From: Collybia mongolica
Lineage: Eukaryota; Basidiomycota; Agaricomycetes; Agaricales; Clitocybaceae
Direction: 5' to 3'
NCBI GenBank assembly: GCA_013420905.1
Contig: JAAXNY010000006.1
Coordinates: 124,001 to 188,000, forward strand
Length of the DNA stretch: 64,000 nucleotides
Positions 10,429 through 22,203 of the stretch are shown here, piece by piece. The first letter of the stretch is position 1. Each line of letters starts with the position of its first letter. A model generated the notes under the pieces. That model ran no database searches, was not told where the DNA came from, and saw only the letters and a program-made list of their open reading frames with translations. The position numbers and the translations under genes were made by a program.

Positions 10429-12996
10429 TCAGTGTTGGCGATTGTAGTACCGCGTCATATCTTCCTTGGCCTTGGCTAGTGCTGATCGTGCCTCCTCTAG
10501 CGCGGATTCCATCCGTTGCATGAATTCCCCGACCGTCTCTAGTTGGGCGGGTTCCGTCTGAGGTTCAAATCCCATGCGCGGGTGTCTGCCAGTGTCTAGG
10601 AAGAAGGGCGTGTGCTGTGTGGAGGCGTGAACATGGTTGTTGTACTGGAATTCAGCGAGCGGTAGGAGTTTGTTCCAGTTGTTCTGCCTCTCGCTTACGA
10701 ACAGCCGCAGGTATTGCTCGAGTTCTTGGTTTACGCACTCAGTTTGCCCGTCCATTTGTGGGTGGTAGGTGGTGGACGACGTCAGTTTAATCCCAAGTAG
10801 TTGGTAAAGTTCTTGCATGAACTCCGCTACGAATTGTGGTCCTTGGTCGGATACCACCGCATTCGGTAGTCCATGGTGTTTCCAAACCTCCTTCAAGTAC
10901 AGGCAGGCGGCTCCCAGTGCGGTAATGGTGGTGTGGGTGGGTATGAAGTGAGACCGCTTCGCCACCGACTCGACTACTACCATGACCGCGTCAAATCCTT
11001 CCGATTCGGGGAGTGCGCCAATGAAGTCCACACTGATAGTCTCCCAGCGGGTGTTCGGGATTTCCAGCAGGTGTAACTCTCCGATCGGTAATTGACACTG
11101 TATCTTTGTGCGGAGACATAGGTCGCACGTCCGACAGTACTGACCAATATACTGCGACATCTGAGGCCACCAGTAGTTGCGGGACACCAATTCCAACATT
11201 TTCCATCTCCCCGCGTGTCCCGCCACTCGAGTGTTGTGGTGTTGTTCCACAATGCGTCGGCGGAGGTCTGCGAAGTTAGGAACGTAAATCCGACCACGGA
11301 AATACAGTACCTCTTGTTCCTCCCGCCACTCTGCGCTGTGGACCGACTTGTCTTTTCCCTGTCGGAGTTTCTTCGCCGCCTCTGCTACCAAGTCCTCCAA
11401 ATGTCCACCTCGATTTCCGCGCCGAATGTCCTTCATCACGTCCTTTTCCTCACCTTCCGCCCTGATTCCTTCGAGTGCACGTATTGTGAACAGCTTGGGT
11501 TTGAGGAGGACAATGTCCTTATTGTCTTCCGCTCCATCCGAATGGTCAGCGTGTCGCGAGAGAGCGTCGGGTTTACCCATACTCCTTCCGGGTTTGTGAT
11601 GTAAGGAGAAGTTGAAGCGGGAGAGGTACAGAGACCAGCGGGCTTGTCGGCGGTTGAGTTTCTGGGCTGACCGAAAGTATTCTAAATTCTTGTGGTCAGT
11701 CCATACCTCGAATGGGTGTCGGGCTCCTTCTAGGAAGTGTCTCCATTCCTCCAATGCCCGAATGATAGCCAACATCTCCTTGTCGTGGATCTCGTAGTTC
11801 CGCTCGACCGCATTGAGACTCTTGGACATGAAGGCCACCGGATGCCATTTCTCGTCTTCCCGACTGAGTTGGGACAATACCGCGCCAGTTGCGAAATCCG
11901 ACGAGTCGGCCTCGATGCGGTAAGGGCGGTCGTCGTCGGGGAACATCAATACTGGTCGGGATGCCACTCGTGCCTTCAACTCTTCAAACGCCGCTTGTTC
12001 TGCCTCGCCCCACTTCCACGCCGCGTCCTTCCGCATCAGGTCAAAGAGTGGTCGGGCGTGGTGGGAGAAACCCTCTATGAAGCGCTGGTAGAAGTTAGTA
12101 AATCCTAGGAACGATTGTACTTCCTTCTTGTTGGTTGGCGCTGGCCAGTCCACTATACCGCTGACCTTGACGGGGTCCATTTCTGTCTTTCCCGCTGAGA
12201 TGATAAGTCCCAGGTACTCGATCCGCTCTTGTTCAAACTCACATTTGTCAAGTTTGAGGAATAACTTGTGTTCCCGACAACGTTTGAGGACTTCCCGAGT
12301 GACCCGTTGATGTTCCGCTCGGGTTTTTGTGTAGATAAGGATATCGTCAATGTACACGCAGACTACACCGGCGGTGATGAGATCCTGAAAGATTTCGTTC
12401 ATCATCGTTTGGAACGTAGCAGGTGAGTTCGTGAGTCCAAAGAACATTACCAGGGGTTCAAACAGTCCTCGATTTGTTCGGAATGCCGCCTTCCACTCGT
12501 CTCCTTCCTTAATCCGCACATTGTTGTAACCCCAGCAGACGTCCAGCTTGGTAAAGTACTTGGCCCCACGCAGTTGGTTGATGAGCTTGGAAATCAGCAG
12601 AAGGGGGTATGCGTTCTTGATTGTCATTCCATTCAGTACTCGGTAATCTTGAACGGGTTGGAGGGAGCCATCCTTCTTCTTGATGAAGAAGAATGGTGTG
12701 GCCATTGGGGATTTCGAGGGGCGGATGCATCCCGACGACAGGTTCTCCTTGAGGAACTTGTCCAACTCTTCCTGTTCCGTGACCGACAAGGGGTAGACCT
12801 TGCACGATTGGGATTTGGCTTCGGGAATGAGTTCAATGGCGTGGTCCCAAGACCGCTTGTCGGGAAGTGTGTTGAAGGATGTTTTCGAGAACACGTCCTC
12901 GAATTCGTGTACGTAGGCGGGCGCTGTCTCGCGAAACGACTTGGCGGGTTGGGAGTTTCGATGGAAGACTTCCGCTAGCCTCTGGGATATGTTCGG
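10429..12996 (-). pseudogene. Chromovirus pol: RT, RNase H, integrase
   Basis: RT motifs are present in order: ELIPEAKSQSCKVYPLS, FFFIKKKDGSLQPVQDYR, TKLDVCWGYNN, and the catalytic VYIDDILIY. RNase H has RIEADSSDFATGAVL and EMLAIIRALEEWRHFLEG. Integrase has the HHCC finger (HNTRVAGHAG and CRTCDLCLRTK) and the D, D, E residues in ISVDFIGALP, VVSDQGPQFV and HPQMDGQTECVNQELEQYLR. The frame is open for over 850 codons. Its upstream end is cut at 12997 by the LTR of the second element; the missing piece lies at 25818-26238. It stops at TGA 10429. Confidence 0.9.
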
Positions 12997-14212
12997 TGAT
13001 AGGGCCCGAAATTGTTTGCACTTATAAAGTCGACAAGTAAGGCTATTAGTGTCATTTCTAATAACCAAGTAAGCGGTAATAAAGGATTAGAGTCGAGCTC
13101 CAAGACGGCTAATCAGAGTGAACTAGTCTAATGGATAATACACTATCAGTACAGAGGACTATGAGTACGGTCTATTATTAGTCCTATTCACCATGCCCGG
13201 TTACAACCTCGGTGTCTTAGTTCATAAGTAACCGTTGTAGTATGATATCATTAGTCCGGGGATCATCATTAATAGGAGAAGTAATTGTAAATTCGGGACT
13301 TGCACAACCCGATCCTAGTCAGGGGTACTTGGTGTTAACTACCGGAAGCGACGGGACACCGTGAATAACAACAGGGACAATCAGGGGGAGTAAACGACAG
13401 TGCCGCGCTGTTTTAAATAACAAAGCGCGCGGTCGGGACTTGATAAGAGTTTAGCCCGCTCTTTCAATATTTGATAAGTAACCAGTAAACGACATAATTG
13501 GCACGCGTGGCACGCGCGCCAAGCTGTAGTAGATGCGTCGGTATTGAATACAGATCCTTGGCGCGCGGGAGCGCGGTTCCGTGTAAAATTTACAATTCCG
13601 TATGATATTTAGTTTGTACATTATAAATAGACTGTAGATGAGTAGTGCTAAGGTAAGGAATCTTGCCCCCACTTCGCGCGACTATAGAGTATACAAATCA
13701 CATTTGTTAAAACACTATTGCGTGTCCGAACTAAGGATCAGATTGCTTCAACGTGTCTTGATTGGAATTGATTGGAGAACCACAGAATTAAAGAAGCTTA
13801 GTTCACTTGGAACTTAGTACCGTATTGTCCGTTGGAATTACTAGGCACTTGGCCTTAGTGCACTTGGCACTGTATTGTTTGATAAGTTGCTTGGACTTAT
13901 AGATCCGCTTGGGATCACTAATAATTGAACGTACACTTGGTACTCAGTCTATTGGATCGAGAGATATTATAAATATACCTAGCAGGTTTTTGAACCTGTG
14001 TTGAAGCTTTTGTCTAAATCGAACCCGTCGAGAGATCATTGGAAAGGGCTTTGGCTAGTACTATTCAAAGCTTAGTGCTTCTAAGCACTTGAACCCGAAC
14101 TCAAAACAGGCGATTCCTACTGTTCGTGTGTTGATTGTTAGGTTTGGTGTGTGTGTGAGAGAGATTACATTTCATAGCATCAGCGCACTTATAGCCCAGG
14201 AGCCCCCTTTCA
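12997..14212 (+). repeat. 5' LTR of the 12.8-kb element (1216 bp)
   Basis: It starts TGATAGGGCCCG and ends CCCCCTTTCA. A TATAAATAG motif at about 13622 is a plausible promoter TATA box. The five differences from the 3' LTR lie within about 13455-13540 and all can be read as CpG decay, with the solo LTR keeping CG at several of these sites. Confidence 0.95.
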
Positions 14213-14668
14213 TCTGGAGCCCACCGCGAGGGTTCAGAGTTTTTGAATAGTCTAAAGAGAGCATCTTTCTTTGAAAAATATTATACCAAGACGAGTAACA
14301 TCGTCTACAAATTGAAGTAGAGCGGAGAAAGTTTAGTCAATCTGTCTCAAGAGCCACGCCCACAAGCCAGCTCGTCAAACAGACTAACTAATCAGCCACT
14401 TGCAAGACAAGTAGCTACAAAAACGCGGCAGACTAAAAATTCGCAAAACGCTGGAGTAACAGAGTCGTTACCACCTCCTAGGCGAGCGCGCACACGAGGA
14501 TCTTCACAACCAGCCTTTGGATCTTCAGGACCAAGGCAAGTATTTAGAACTCCAGAGCCCTTAGGAAACATATCGACTACTAGTAAACCAGTAGTGCGCG
14601 GAAGATCGTCCGTAGTAAACCCAGTAGCAAACCCGAACTCGTTAGCTACTCAGAACCGTTCAGTAATC
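14213..14668 (+). promoter_or_regulatory. Primer-binding site and gag leader
   Basis: Directly after the LTR comes TC and then TGGAGCCCACCGCGAGGG, starting with TGG as expected for pairing with a tRNA CCA end (14215 onward). I do not name the tRNA. The rest is a leader of about 430 bases without a recognised domain. The gag frame is open from about 14594 on a GTG, but the first ATG is at 14669. Confidence 0.55.
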
Positions 14669-16180
14669 ATGACTGAACCCCCTCGTAAATATATGCCCCA
14701 ACCAGGCGTCCGTGATGCACCAGTATTCAAAGGAAAAGAGCCCACGGGTTTAATCCGGTTTCTGGAGCGAATGGAGGTCCTATGGAAGGAGTGTAACATT
14801 ACAAATGATGAAGAAAAGAAGTTAATGTTAGGAAAATACGCAGACCTACAATCAGAGAATGAGTGGAGGGCATTAGACCACTATAAGACAGGCACTTGGA
14901 CGGATTTCAAGACAGAGTTGATCTCTAGTTATCCGGAAGCACTCGATCAAGTAGAAGGATCAGTGGCCAAGTTAGAAGCAGTGTGTCGCGCCAACCCACG
15001 TATTGGAGTAACCGATGAGGCCGCGCTGAAAAAGCTGAAGCGTGAATTCAAAGCAGAATCTATTAAACTCTTGGGAGTTAGGCCACCTATTATCTCTAAC
15101 CGAGAATTAGTTACCAAGTTCTTGGGGTGTCTAGACGAAGTCTTCAGATCCCAAGTACAAGGAAGGCTAACCCTGCTAGGGAATAATCAGTCTAATGCTA
15201 CACAGGCAGGACAAGCCATTGCTACAAACAACCGAGCAGATCCTAATACTATTGCTGAAGCCGCCGCGCTCGCGCGACGAAAAGGGGATCAGTACGATCT
15301 GGAGGAAGTTATAGCAACTGCAATCAGCATTTCTGAAGGTGTAGCCAACATGAATATTCCAGACACAAATAGATCGTTTATAACGTCCGTAACAGCAACT
15401 GCAGCGCCCAAAATCAAAGTAGAGATGGATGAAATAAAACAACAAATAGTTAATTTGTTAGACCGTCTCCAAGTAAATGAGAAGAATACGAGGAGTGGAT
15501 TCGAGGATGTAATGAAAGCGCTTCAACAAGCAACTGTTCAGAACCATGCCACGAATAGCGCACCCCAGCAGCATCAGTATCAGAATCAGTACGGAAAGCC
15601 TAAAGAAGGACAACCGCAAAGACCAAATGCGTATAAATGTCACTACTGTTTTACACCCGGACACTTCATAATGGCCTGTCCCGAGAAACAGAAACATTTT
15701 GAGGAAGGGAAAATAAAAACCAACGCAAATGGAGGAGTATGCTTACCAGACGGATCATATATTCCAAGAGAACCAGAAACGGTATCATTGAAAGATAAAG
15801 TGGAACACTTCCATTCAAAGAAGGTAGCGGCCCTTTATTACGGAGATGTCACGGAAGGACCCGCTCCAGGAGTATTGTCCGTTATGCAGTCACATAATGC
15901 AGTAGACAATAGTAATGACATTGGAACCTTGAAAGCCATAATGGCACAAATGGCACAATTTCAAGCGCAACAAATGTTAGGACAACAGGGCGCGCAAACT
16001 GCGTTGCCAGTACCGCCTCAGATGCAGAAACAGGAATATATAAATAATAACTATAATCCTACGGCAAAGAGCGCGCCGAATCCTGACATAGTAGCCTTAC
16101 AAGCACAAATGAGTACTTTATTAGGGCAGGTAGCAGAACTCAATAACCAAAACAAGGTTAAAGAGTCGGGTTTCAATTAG
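14669..16180 (+). CDS. gag of the 12.8-kb element
   Basis: About 503 residues from ATG 14669 (MTEPPRKYMPQPG). The first 250 residues look like a retrotransposon capsid (FKGKEPTGLIRFLERMEVLW and further helices). A Gln-rich stretch precedes a CCHC knuckle CHYCFTPGHFIMAC (about 15635), which binds the genomic RNA. The frame is uninterrupted and ends at TAG 16180; the next frame opens six bases later in the -1 frame, as gag and pol often lie. It looks functional. Confidence 0.85.
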   Translation: MTEPPRKYMPQPGVRDAPVFKGKEPTGLIRFLERMEVLWKECNITNDEEKKLMLGKYADLQSENEWRALDHYKTGTWTDFKTELISSYPEALDQVEGSVAKLEAVCRANPRIGVTDEAALKKLKREFKAESIKLLGVRPPIISNRELVTKFLGCLDEVFRSQVQGRLTLLGNNQSNATQAGQAIATNNRADPNTIAEAAALARRKGDQYDLEEVIATAISISEGVANMNIPDTNRSFITSVTATAAPKIKVEMDEIKQQIVNLLDRLQVNEKNTRSGFEDVMKALQQATVQNHATNSAPQQHQYQNQYGKPKEGQPQRPNAYKCHYCFTPGHFIMACPEKQKHFEEGKIKTNANGGVCLPDGSYIPREPETVSLKDKVEHFHSKKVAALYYGDVTEGPAPGVLSVMQSHNAVDNSNDIGTLKAIMAQMAQFQAQQMLGQQGAQTALPVPPQMQKQEYINNNYNPTAKSAPNPDIVALQAQMSTLLGQVAELNNQNKVKESGFN

Positions 16181-16185
16181 GTCCA

Positions 16186-16620
16186 ATGAAGGAGGCTAAG
16201 GAACACGCTAGACCTACGACTAGGTTGCGTTCCAAGAGACAGCCAGAGGACCGAAATAAAAACAGAAATAGTCGTCAAGAAAGTAATGATTCGGAGAGTA
16301 GTCGGGATAGTAGCGAGGAGGAGTTGGTAGCGCCGTCTCCTAGGAAAAAGAAAGTAAAATTTGTTGAACCATCAGTAAAGTCTCCAGTACGAAAAGAATT
16401 ACCCTACATCGATGTGCCCGTGGTACCCTACATACCCCGGAGAACGGAACGCAACCCTGAACCAGTTGATCCGCTACCTAATTTTAACACTAAGCGTGGT
16501 CCGACTTATGAAACTAAGTCCCCGATAGAAGTAAAATTAAAAGGTGGCGATATAATTGCTAAAGTGTTAGACAACCCTATCACATTGACCACGGGAGAGT
16601 TAATGGGCTCGTCATCTTAA
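16186..16620 (+). CDS. pol N-terminal segment without protease motif
   Basis: 144 codons from [17 protein letters not shown]. It is basic and Ser/Glu-rich, with a KKKVKF cluster and then a conserved-looking block [19 protein letters not shown]. It ends in TTGELMG at a TAA, just where the RT frame (-1) takes over with LVILKPKEM. Related mushroom elements place a linker and an aspartic protease here. I see no D-S/T-G motif in any frame between 16186 and 16800, so the protease seems deleted, and the frame change may mark the deletion junction. Confidence 0.6.
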   Translation: MKEAKEHARPTTRLRSKRQPEDRNKNRNSRQESNDSESSRDSSEEELVAPSPRKKKVKFVEPSVKSPVRKELPYIDVPVVPYIPRRTERNPEPVDPLPNFNTKRGPTYETKSPIEVKLKGGDIIAKVLDNPITLTTGELMGSSS

Positions 16621-16631
16621 AACCTAAAGAG

Positions 16632-19600
16632 ATGGATATAATCCACGACTTTATGTGCAAACATAATGATGGTTTTGCCTGGAATGATAGTGAGCGCGGT
16701 AGCTTTAAGAAGGAATATTTTCCTCCCGTCGAGATACCAGTAGTCCCACATACGCCGTGGACAGAAAGGAACATTAGAATCCCACCAGGGATCTATGAAG
16801 ATGTTTGTAAAATCATCAAAACTAAAATTGATGCAGGAGTCTATGAGAGATCCAATTCATCATATAGGTCTAGATGGTTTACCGTATTAAAGAAAGGCCC
16901 AGGAAAGAAGCTTAGAATTGTACATAGTCTAGAACCGCTGAATGCAGTCACAATAGCGCACTCGGGCTTACCACCCGCTACCGAAGAACTAGCAGAACAC
17001 TTCGCAGGGCGCGCTTGTGGCGGAATGATGGATCTATATGTAGGATACGATGAGAGGCCTTTAGCAGAAACCTCGCGCGATCTAACCACGTTCCAAACAC
17101 CGTTTGGCGCGCTGAGACTAGTAACACTTCCTATGGGATGGACGAATTCAGTTCCAATATTTCATGATGATGTCACATACATCCTACAGGATGAGGTACC
17201 ACATGTCACAATACCCTACATTGATGATGTACCTGTGCGCGGTCCAGCAACGCGCTACGAACTGCCGGACGGAACAGAAGAAGAGCTACCTGGTGCTCCA
17301 GGTGTTAGGCGCTTCTTCTGGGAACATATGCAAAATGTAAATCGCGTCGTACAGAGAATGAAGTATTCTGGAGGAACGTTTTCAGGATATAAGTCTATGT
17401 TATGCGCAAGTGAAATTCTAGTGGTAGGACATAGATGTACCTATGAAGGACGAAAACCTACTACAGATAGAATCGGTGTAGTTGAAAGATGGGGACCATG
17501 CAAAGATGTCAGTGAAGTACGCGCTTACATGGGAACTATTGGTGTATGCAGGAATTTCATTAAAGACTTCGCCCGTATAGGCCAACCAATTCAAAAGTTA
17601 ACTAGAAGTAGTGAACCTTGGATATGGGGGCCTGAGCAAGAAGAAGCACAGCAGCTATTGTTAGACGCACTTAAAAATAGCCCTGCGCTCCGTCCAATTA
17701 ATTACACCTGGAATACGCCAGTGGTATTGTCAGTAGATATGTCATGGAAAGCCGTAGGCTACTATATCTATCAGGAAGACCCTGATATACCTGGAAGAAA
17801 GCACTATGCTAGATTTGACTCGATAACTCTGAATGAGCGCGAAGCGCGCTTCTCACAACCCAAACAAGAGCTATTCGGATTGATGAGAGTTCTAATGGCA
17901 TGTTATTATTGGTTTATTGGAGTACGAAATTTGGTAGTGGAAACGGATGCAAAGTACATTAAGGGGATGTTATCAAACCCAAGTCTAGGACCTAATGCAA
18001 CGGTAAATAGGTGGATTGATAGGATACTTATGTTCCACTTTACTCTGGTTCATAAAGCTGGTAAAGGCTTTGGCCCAGATGGTCTGTCAAGACGAGACGC
18101 GCGGCTAGGGGATCCTGTCTACCCGGACCCAGACGATGGTTACAACGAACCCTCAGGTCCTTTAAGGTTTATCAACCCAACGGAAGGATTGGATGACCCT
18201 TTGGAGCTGTCAGATTTTAAAGAGGAGATCGACACGCGCGGCGGATATTTATTCCAACTTGCGAAGGAAATCTCTGATTTTGAAGTTGAAGTAAACAATG
18301 CCTGGGCTGGTGAAGCAGCATTTATTGGAGAAGTAAAACAGCACTTAGGTTTAGGACGGTTCGGTATTCAAAGAGAAGCTTATCTAAAGCAACTTGTAAA
18401 TACTACTGTCATACCCGATGAAAAGTTTAAATATGACCCTAATGTAAGGGAAGTATATGACGAGTCTAAACAAACACCTACGGCGCAGGAACAGGATAAA
18501 AACCTACCTTTAATAAAAGAATGGTTAAAAAGACCACAAAAGAGACCAAAAGGAATGACGGATCGCGCCTACCTAAAGTTTGCAAGGCAGGCGTCTAATT
18601 TCTTTTTGGATCCAGAAGGCAGGATGTATAGGAAAAATATCGATAGCGCGCACCAGCTTGTTGTTGATAAAAATCACCGGACATATATGATGAAGGCATC
18701 TCACGATTCTGTTGGACATAGGGGTTTCTATGCAACAAAATCCTTAATAGATAAAAGATTTTGGTGGCCAGAAATGGAACGCGATGTATCATGGTATGTG
18801 AAGTCATGTCACATCTGTCAGACAAGGCTCTTAACTTTGTTGAGAATCCCTCCTGTCATAACCCACACGCCGTCTATATTCCAAGTATTGCATGCGGACA
18901 CCATGTATATGAGCCCATCGTCTAACGGTTATAAATACATTGTCCAAGGAAGATGTGCGCTGTCTTCGTGGATGGAAGGCGCGCCCCTCAAATCTGAGGA
19001 TGGCAAGACCTTGGGAAGGTGGCTGTTTGAAGAAGTAATTTGTAGATGGGGTTCCCTAATGGAAATTGTAATGGATAATGGTCCTGCCTTTGTTGCAGCC
19101 AAAGCGTGGCTGGAATCCAAGTATGGTATTACAGGAATAAGTATATCACCATACAATTCCAAAGGAAATGGGATCGCCGAGCGCGCACATTGGGATGTGC
19201 GTCAAGCTGTCTTCAAAGCTACAGGTGGTGATGTAAAGAAGTGGTACTACTTCTTCCACCATGTAATGTGGGCTGACAGAATTACTATACGGAAAGGGAC
19301 GGGTTGCTCCCCCTATTTTATGATTACGGGCGCGCACCCAACCTTACCGTTAGATATTATCGAAGCCACTTGGTTAGTAAAGTTACCAGGAAAAATATTG
19401 ACTACAGAGGAACTCATTGGATTTAGAGCGCAGGCTCTAGCTAAGCACGTCCAGCATGTGGCCGATATGAGGAAACGTATCAATATAGAAAAACGAAGGA
19501 GACTATTACAGTATGAGAAGGATCACAGCGCGACCATCAGAGACTATGATTTCAAACCAGGAAGTTTAGTACTAGTTAGAAATACCGAGGTCGAAAGTTC

Positions 19601-19991
19601 GCTCGATAAAAAGCTGAAGCCACGGTACCTGGGACCAATGATAGTCCTTAGACGAAACCGCGGGGGAGCCTATATTGTTTGCGAAATGGATGGATCGGTG
19701 TGGCAACATAAAGTGGGGGCGTTTAGGGTTATTCCCTATTTTGCTAGGAGTACAATTGAACTGCCGGATAATCTGCAAGATCTAATAGACATCTCTAGCG
19801 AAACACTAAATGCTTTAGTGGAATCGAAAGATCCCGCTAATAGGCAAGTTTACAAGGAGCGTGACTATACGTTTGACAGAGTCCAATTGGATCAGTCCGA
19901 TTCAGAGTCAAGCTCTAGTGAGAACACTGAGGAGGGGATAGCGCCGGCGCTACCACAAACTACTATGTCACACCGGAAGTTGCATAGGTGA
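16632..19991 (+). CDS. pol: RT, RNase H and integrase of the 12.8-kb element
   Basis: 1119 residues, uninterrupted. RT has [20 protein letters not shown], the first-Asp region [28 protein letters not shown] and the catalytic YIDDVPVRG. RNase H begins near [18 protein letters not shown]. Integrase has the HHCC finger (HDSVGHRGF through CHICQTRL) and the triad in [19 protein letters not shown] and [21 protein letters not shown]-like block ([16 protein letters not shown]) follows; there is no chromodomain. The N-terminus may be read from upstream by a -1 shift near 16605, so the ATG at 16632 is only the first Met. The product should be catalytically competent. Confidence 0.85.
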   Translation: MDIIHDFMCKHNDGFAWNDSERGSFKKEYFPPVEIPVVPHTPWTERNIRIPPGIYEDVCKIIKTKIDAGVYERSNSSYRSRWFTVLKKGPGKKLRIVHSLEPLNAVTIAHSGLPPATEELAEHFAGRACGGMMDLYVGYDERPLAETSRDLTTFQTPFGALRLVTLPMGWTNSVPIFHDDVTYILQDEVPHVTIPYIDDVPVRGPATRYELPDGTEEELPGAPGVRRFFWEHMQNVNRVVQRMKYSGGTFSGYKSMLCASEILVVGHRCTYEGRKPTTDRIGVVERWGPCKDVSEVRAYMGTIGVCRNFIKDFARIGQPIQKLTRSSEPWIWGPEQEEAQQLLLDALKNSPALRPINYTWNTPVVLSVDMSWKAVGYYIYQEDPDIPGRKHYARFDSITLNEREARFSQPKQELFGLMRVLMACYYWFIGVRNLVVETDAKYIKGMLSNPSLGPNATVNRWIDRILMFHFTLVHKAGKGFGPDGLSRRDARLGDPVYPDPDDGYNEPSGPLRFINPTEGLDDPLELSDFKEEIDTRGGYLFQLAKEISDFEVEVNNAWAGEAAFIGEVKQHLGLGRFGIQREAYLKQLVNTTVIPDEKFKYDPNVREVYDESKQTPTAQEQDKNLPLIKEWLKRPQKRPKGMTDRAYLKFARQASNFFLDPEGRMYRKNIDSAHQLVVDKNHRTYMMKASHDSVGHRGFYATKSLIDKRFWWPEMERDVSWYVKSCHICQTRLLTLLRIPPVITHTPSIFQVLHADTMYMSPSSNGYKYIVQGRCALSSWMEGAPLKSEDGKTLGRWLFEEVICRWGSLMEIVMDNGPAFVAAKAWLESKYGITGISISPYNSKGNGIAERAHWDVRQAVFKATGGDVKKWYYFFHHVMWADRITIRKGTGCSPYFMITGAHPTLPLDIIEATWLVKLPGKILTTEELIGFRAQALAKHVQHVADMRKRINIEKRRRLLQYEKDHSATIRDYDFKPGSLVLVRNTEVESSLDKKLKPRYLGPMIVLRRNRGGAYIVCEMDGSVWQHKVGAFRVIPYFARSTIELPDNLQDLIDISSETLNALVESKDPANRQVYKERDYTFDRVQLDQSDSESSSSENTEEGIAPALPQTTMSHRKLHR

Positions 19992-20137
19992 TAAATCAGT
20001 ATGGAAACAGAAGCAGTAAAGACAGTATAAGCAACTAAGCGAAGTAGTAAGGACAGTGTTAAGCCGAGTAAAGACAGTAATACAAAGGAGCATGGGGAGG
20101 GACACCATAACTCAGGAGGAAGTTAATTGGACTGTCC

Positions 20138-21511
20138 TCAAGCAGATATGAAGTCGTCTTCAACCTCGGGCAAGGGCAAGTCAGCCGGAGCTACCTCCTC
20201 CTTATCATTGTCATCCTGGTCATGGACTTCCGTAGCGCTCGCAGTGGCAGCCTCGTCAGAGCCTCCCTCCAGAGCGGCCTCGTTCATTAGACCATTGAGG
20301 CGAGTAACCTCGTCCATAGTGGCATCACGACGCTTCAATAAGAAGGACACTGTATGACTGATCTCCTCCAACTCAGCGCGGTAGTTTAAAAGCATCCTAC
20401 CGAGGGCTTGCGACATGGGATCGCCCGCGTCTGCAATCAAGCGCGCCCGCGCTAAGACTACATTGTGCTCCTTGGAGGGACGGAAGTCAATAAAGACACG
20501 AGTATCTGATGCACAGTCGGTATAAATTTAGGACCATCTATTATTAGAAAACGTACCCTCAGCAGATACCTTTGGATCTTCATCCGGGGTGTCTTGCCTC
20601 GTACGCTTTTTGGGACGAAGAGTGCTGCCGCGATTGAGCTCGGAACGCTTGCCGTCCTGTAGGAATAAGAAACAAAGTAATAGACAGAGCAAAAACAAGA
20701 ATGGGTACCTTGATGGCAGCCTTTTCAGCCTTAGTCCTTTTGACACGGGGAACCTTAATGTTCTCCGTCTCCTTGCGGCTACGGGTGATTGGTCCTTCAC
20801 TAAGGAGACGACTAGTCACTGATCCAGAGACAGCAGCACTAGCCGTAGCGCCGGAATCAATGACCATATTCTTGAGTAAAGAAGAGACGCCATTGAGTAT
20901 GTCGCGCACTGACAGCGCGGTAGCTAAAAAGAAACATACCGAGTCAGTACCAGACATTTCAATGTCACCATCATATTCACCGCCAGCAATGACCTCGCCT
21001 GGAATAGTGGTACCATCCGCTTCACCACCAGTAGCAGGGACCTAGTACCAGAAAACCATGGTTTAAAGAGCAGTACAGTACGAGATGAGGTAAAAAGCAC
21101 GCACCGCGGTTTGAGACAGGTGCTCAGTGCAGACCTTTTCACGGTGACGGTGAATAGCGGCAGTCAGAGTCACAATATTACGGTAAACAGGCTCTTGAAG
21201 TAACTCGGGGTATACATGTTGTAGTCCCTGGAATGCCTTACGGACGCCAAAAATAACATTCTGCCAGGACCGCTCCGTCAAAACCAATTTGGACTCAGTC
21301 AGGAGTAGCTGTAAATTGTAAAACCTGGTTACAAAAACGGCGTTTTAAAAAGTGTAATTGGTAAAAAGTGTACCGCGGTTTCGCCTAACTTCCGGACGCT
21401 GACCCTTTGTTCAACAAGGGTGTCCATCGATAAACGAGCTTGAAAGGTGTGCCACTGAGCTTGGACCATCTTGAAGTTCTCGATGTCTTGATAGTTAGGG
21501 GGGCTAGTCAT
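20138..21511 (-). CDS. Antisense cargo gene B, 5 exons, 380 aa, unknown function
   Basis: Exons 21374-21511, 21105-21308, 20709-21041, 20557-20656 and 20138-20505 join to 1143 bases (381 codons with stop), all with GT-AG introns of 51-67 bp and matching phases. The protein starts MTSPPNYQDIENFKMVQAQW. It has basic clusters (KVPRVKRTKAEKAAIK, LRPKKRTRQ) that could be nuclear signals, and a strongly acidic C-terminus (about 60 residues, rich in Asp, Glu and Ala). I recognise no domain. It ends 146 bp from, and convergent with, the end of pol. A TATAAAAAG motif lies on the minus strand about 100 bp upstream of the ATG. It lies wholly inside the LTRs. Confidence 0.75.
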
Positions 21512-22203
21512 AATAATGCAGAGGAAATTGATTCTTTGAACCAGAACGTTGTAAAGAGAGTATAATAGAGTCAGGCGATGTCTTGGGACAAAAAGCACAG
21601 CCAGTGCCCTTTTTATACCTCTACGACTAGAGAAGCGCTACCCAGTCTCTCATTCGTTGCGCGCGTTCTATCCCCAGAAAAATCTATACATTTCAACTGA
21701 ACAGGTCCGAGACGCGTGCCTAATTGAAATGCTGGGCCCAATTGAAAAAGGAGCTCCGTAAAAATTCATGTGGAGCGCGGCAGTGTCCGCATGACAACTG
21801 GGACAGTTGTTGTCAGTGTTGAGGGGGAGATGGGTATAAGCAAAATCGATTTGGAAAAACCTACCAAGGTTACAAGGATTGAAATAGATTGTCTATAAAA
21901 AGTCAGTGATCGCACCACGGTCTTAATGATCGAGAGAATTGCACCAGAATTAAACGGTACTATTTATAACTTAAGTAGCCGGTGCAAGGGCGGAAGCTTT
22001 CTTATGAAGACAATAGAACAACGGGTAAACCAATTGTATTGTTTATAGTCCAGGGGACTGTATGTAGAAACATGTGTTGGACTTCAATTAATAAAATTGA
22101 AGCCCAACGAAAGGCGGGGGAATAAGTAATATGTAAGGGCACAGGGGCCCGGGAAAACACAAGTAGATAAAAAAAAAAATATAGGGGGGGGGGCGCGGCG
22201 CGG
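21512..22203 (-). promoter_or_regulatory. Intergenic region between the two cargo genes
   Basis: It holds the presumed promoter of gene B: on the minus strand TATAAAAAG near 21618, about 100 bases before the ATG. Close to the gene A stop it has A and G homopolymer runs (about 22169-22193). No other gene is visible. Confidence 0.4.

Noticed and set aside
20924..20960. A possible 31-base intron in cargo gene B
   Set aside because: It is too short for splicing, and reading through keeps the frame open, so I treat 20709-21041 as one exon.
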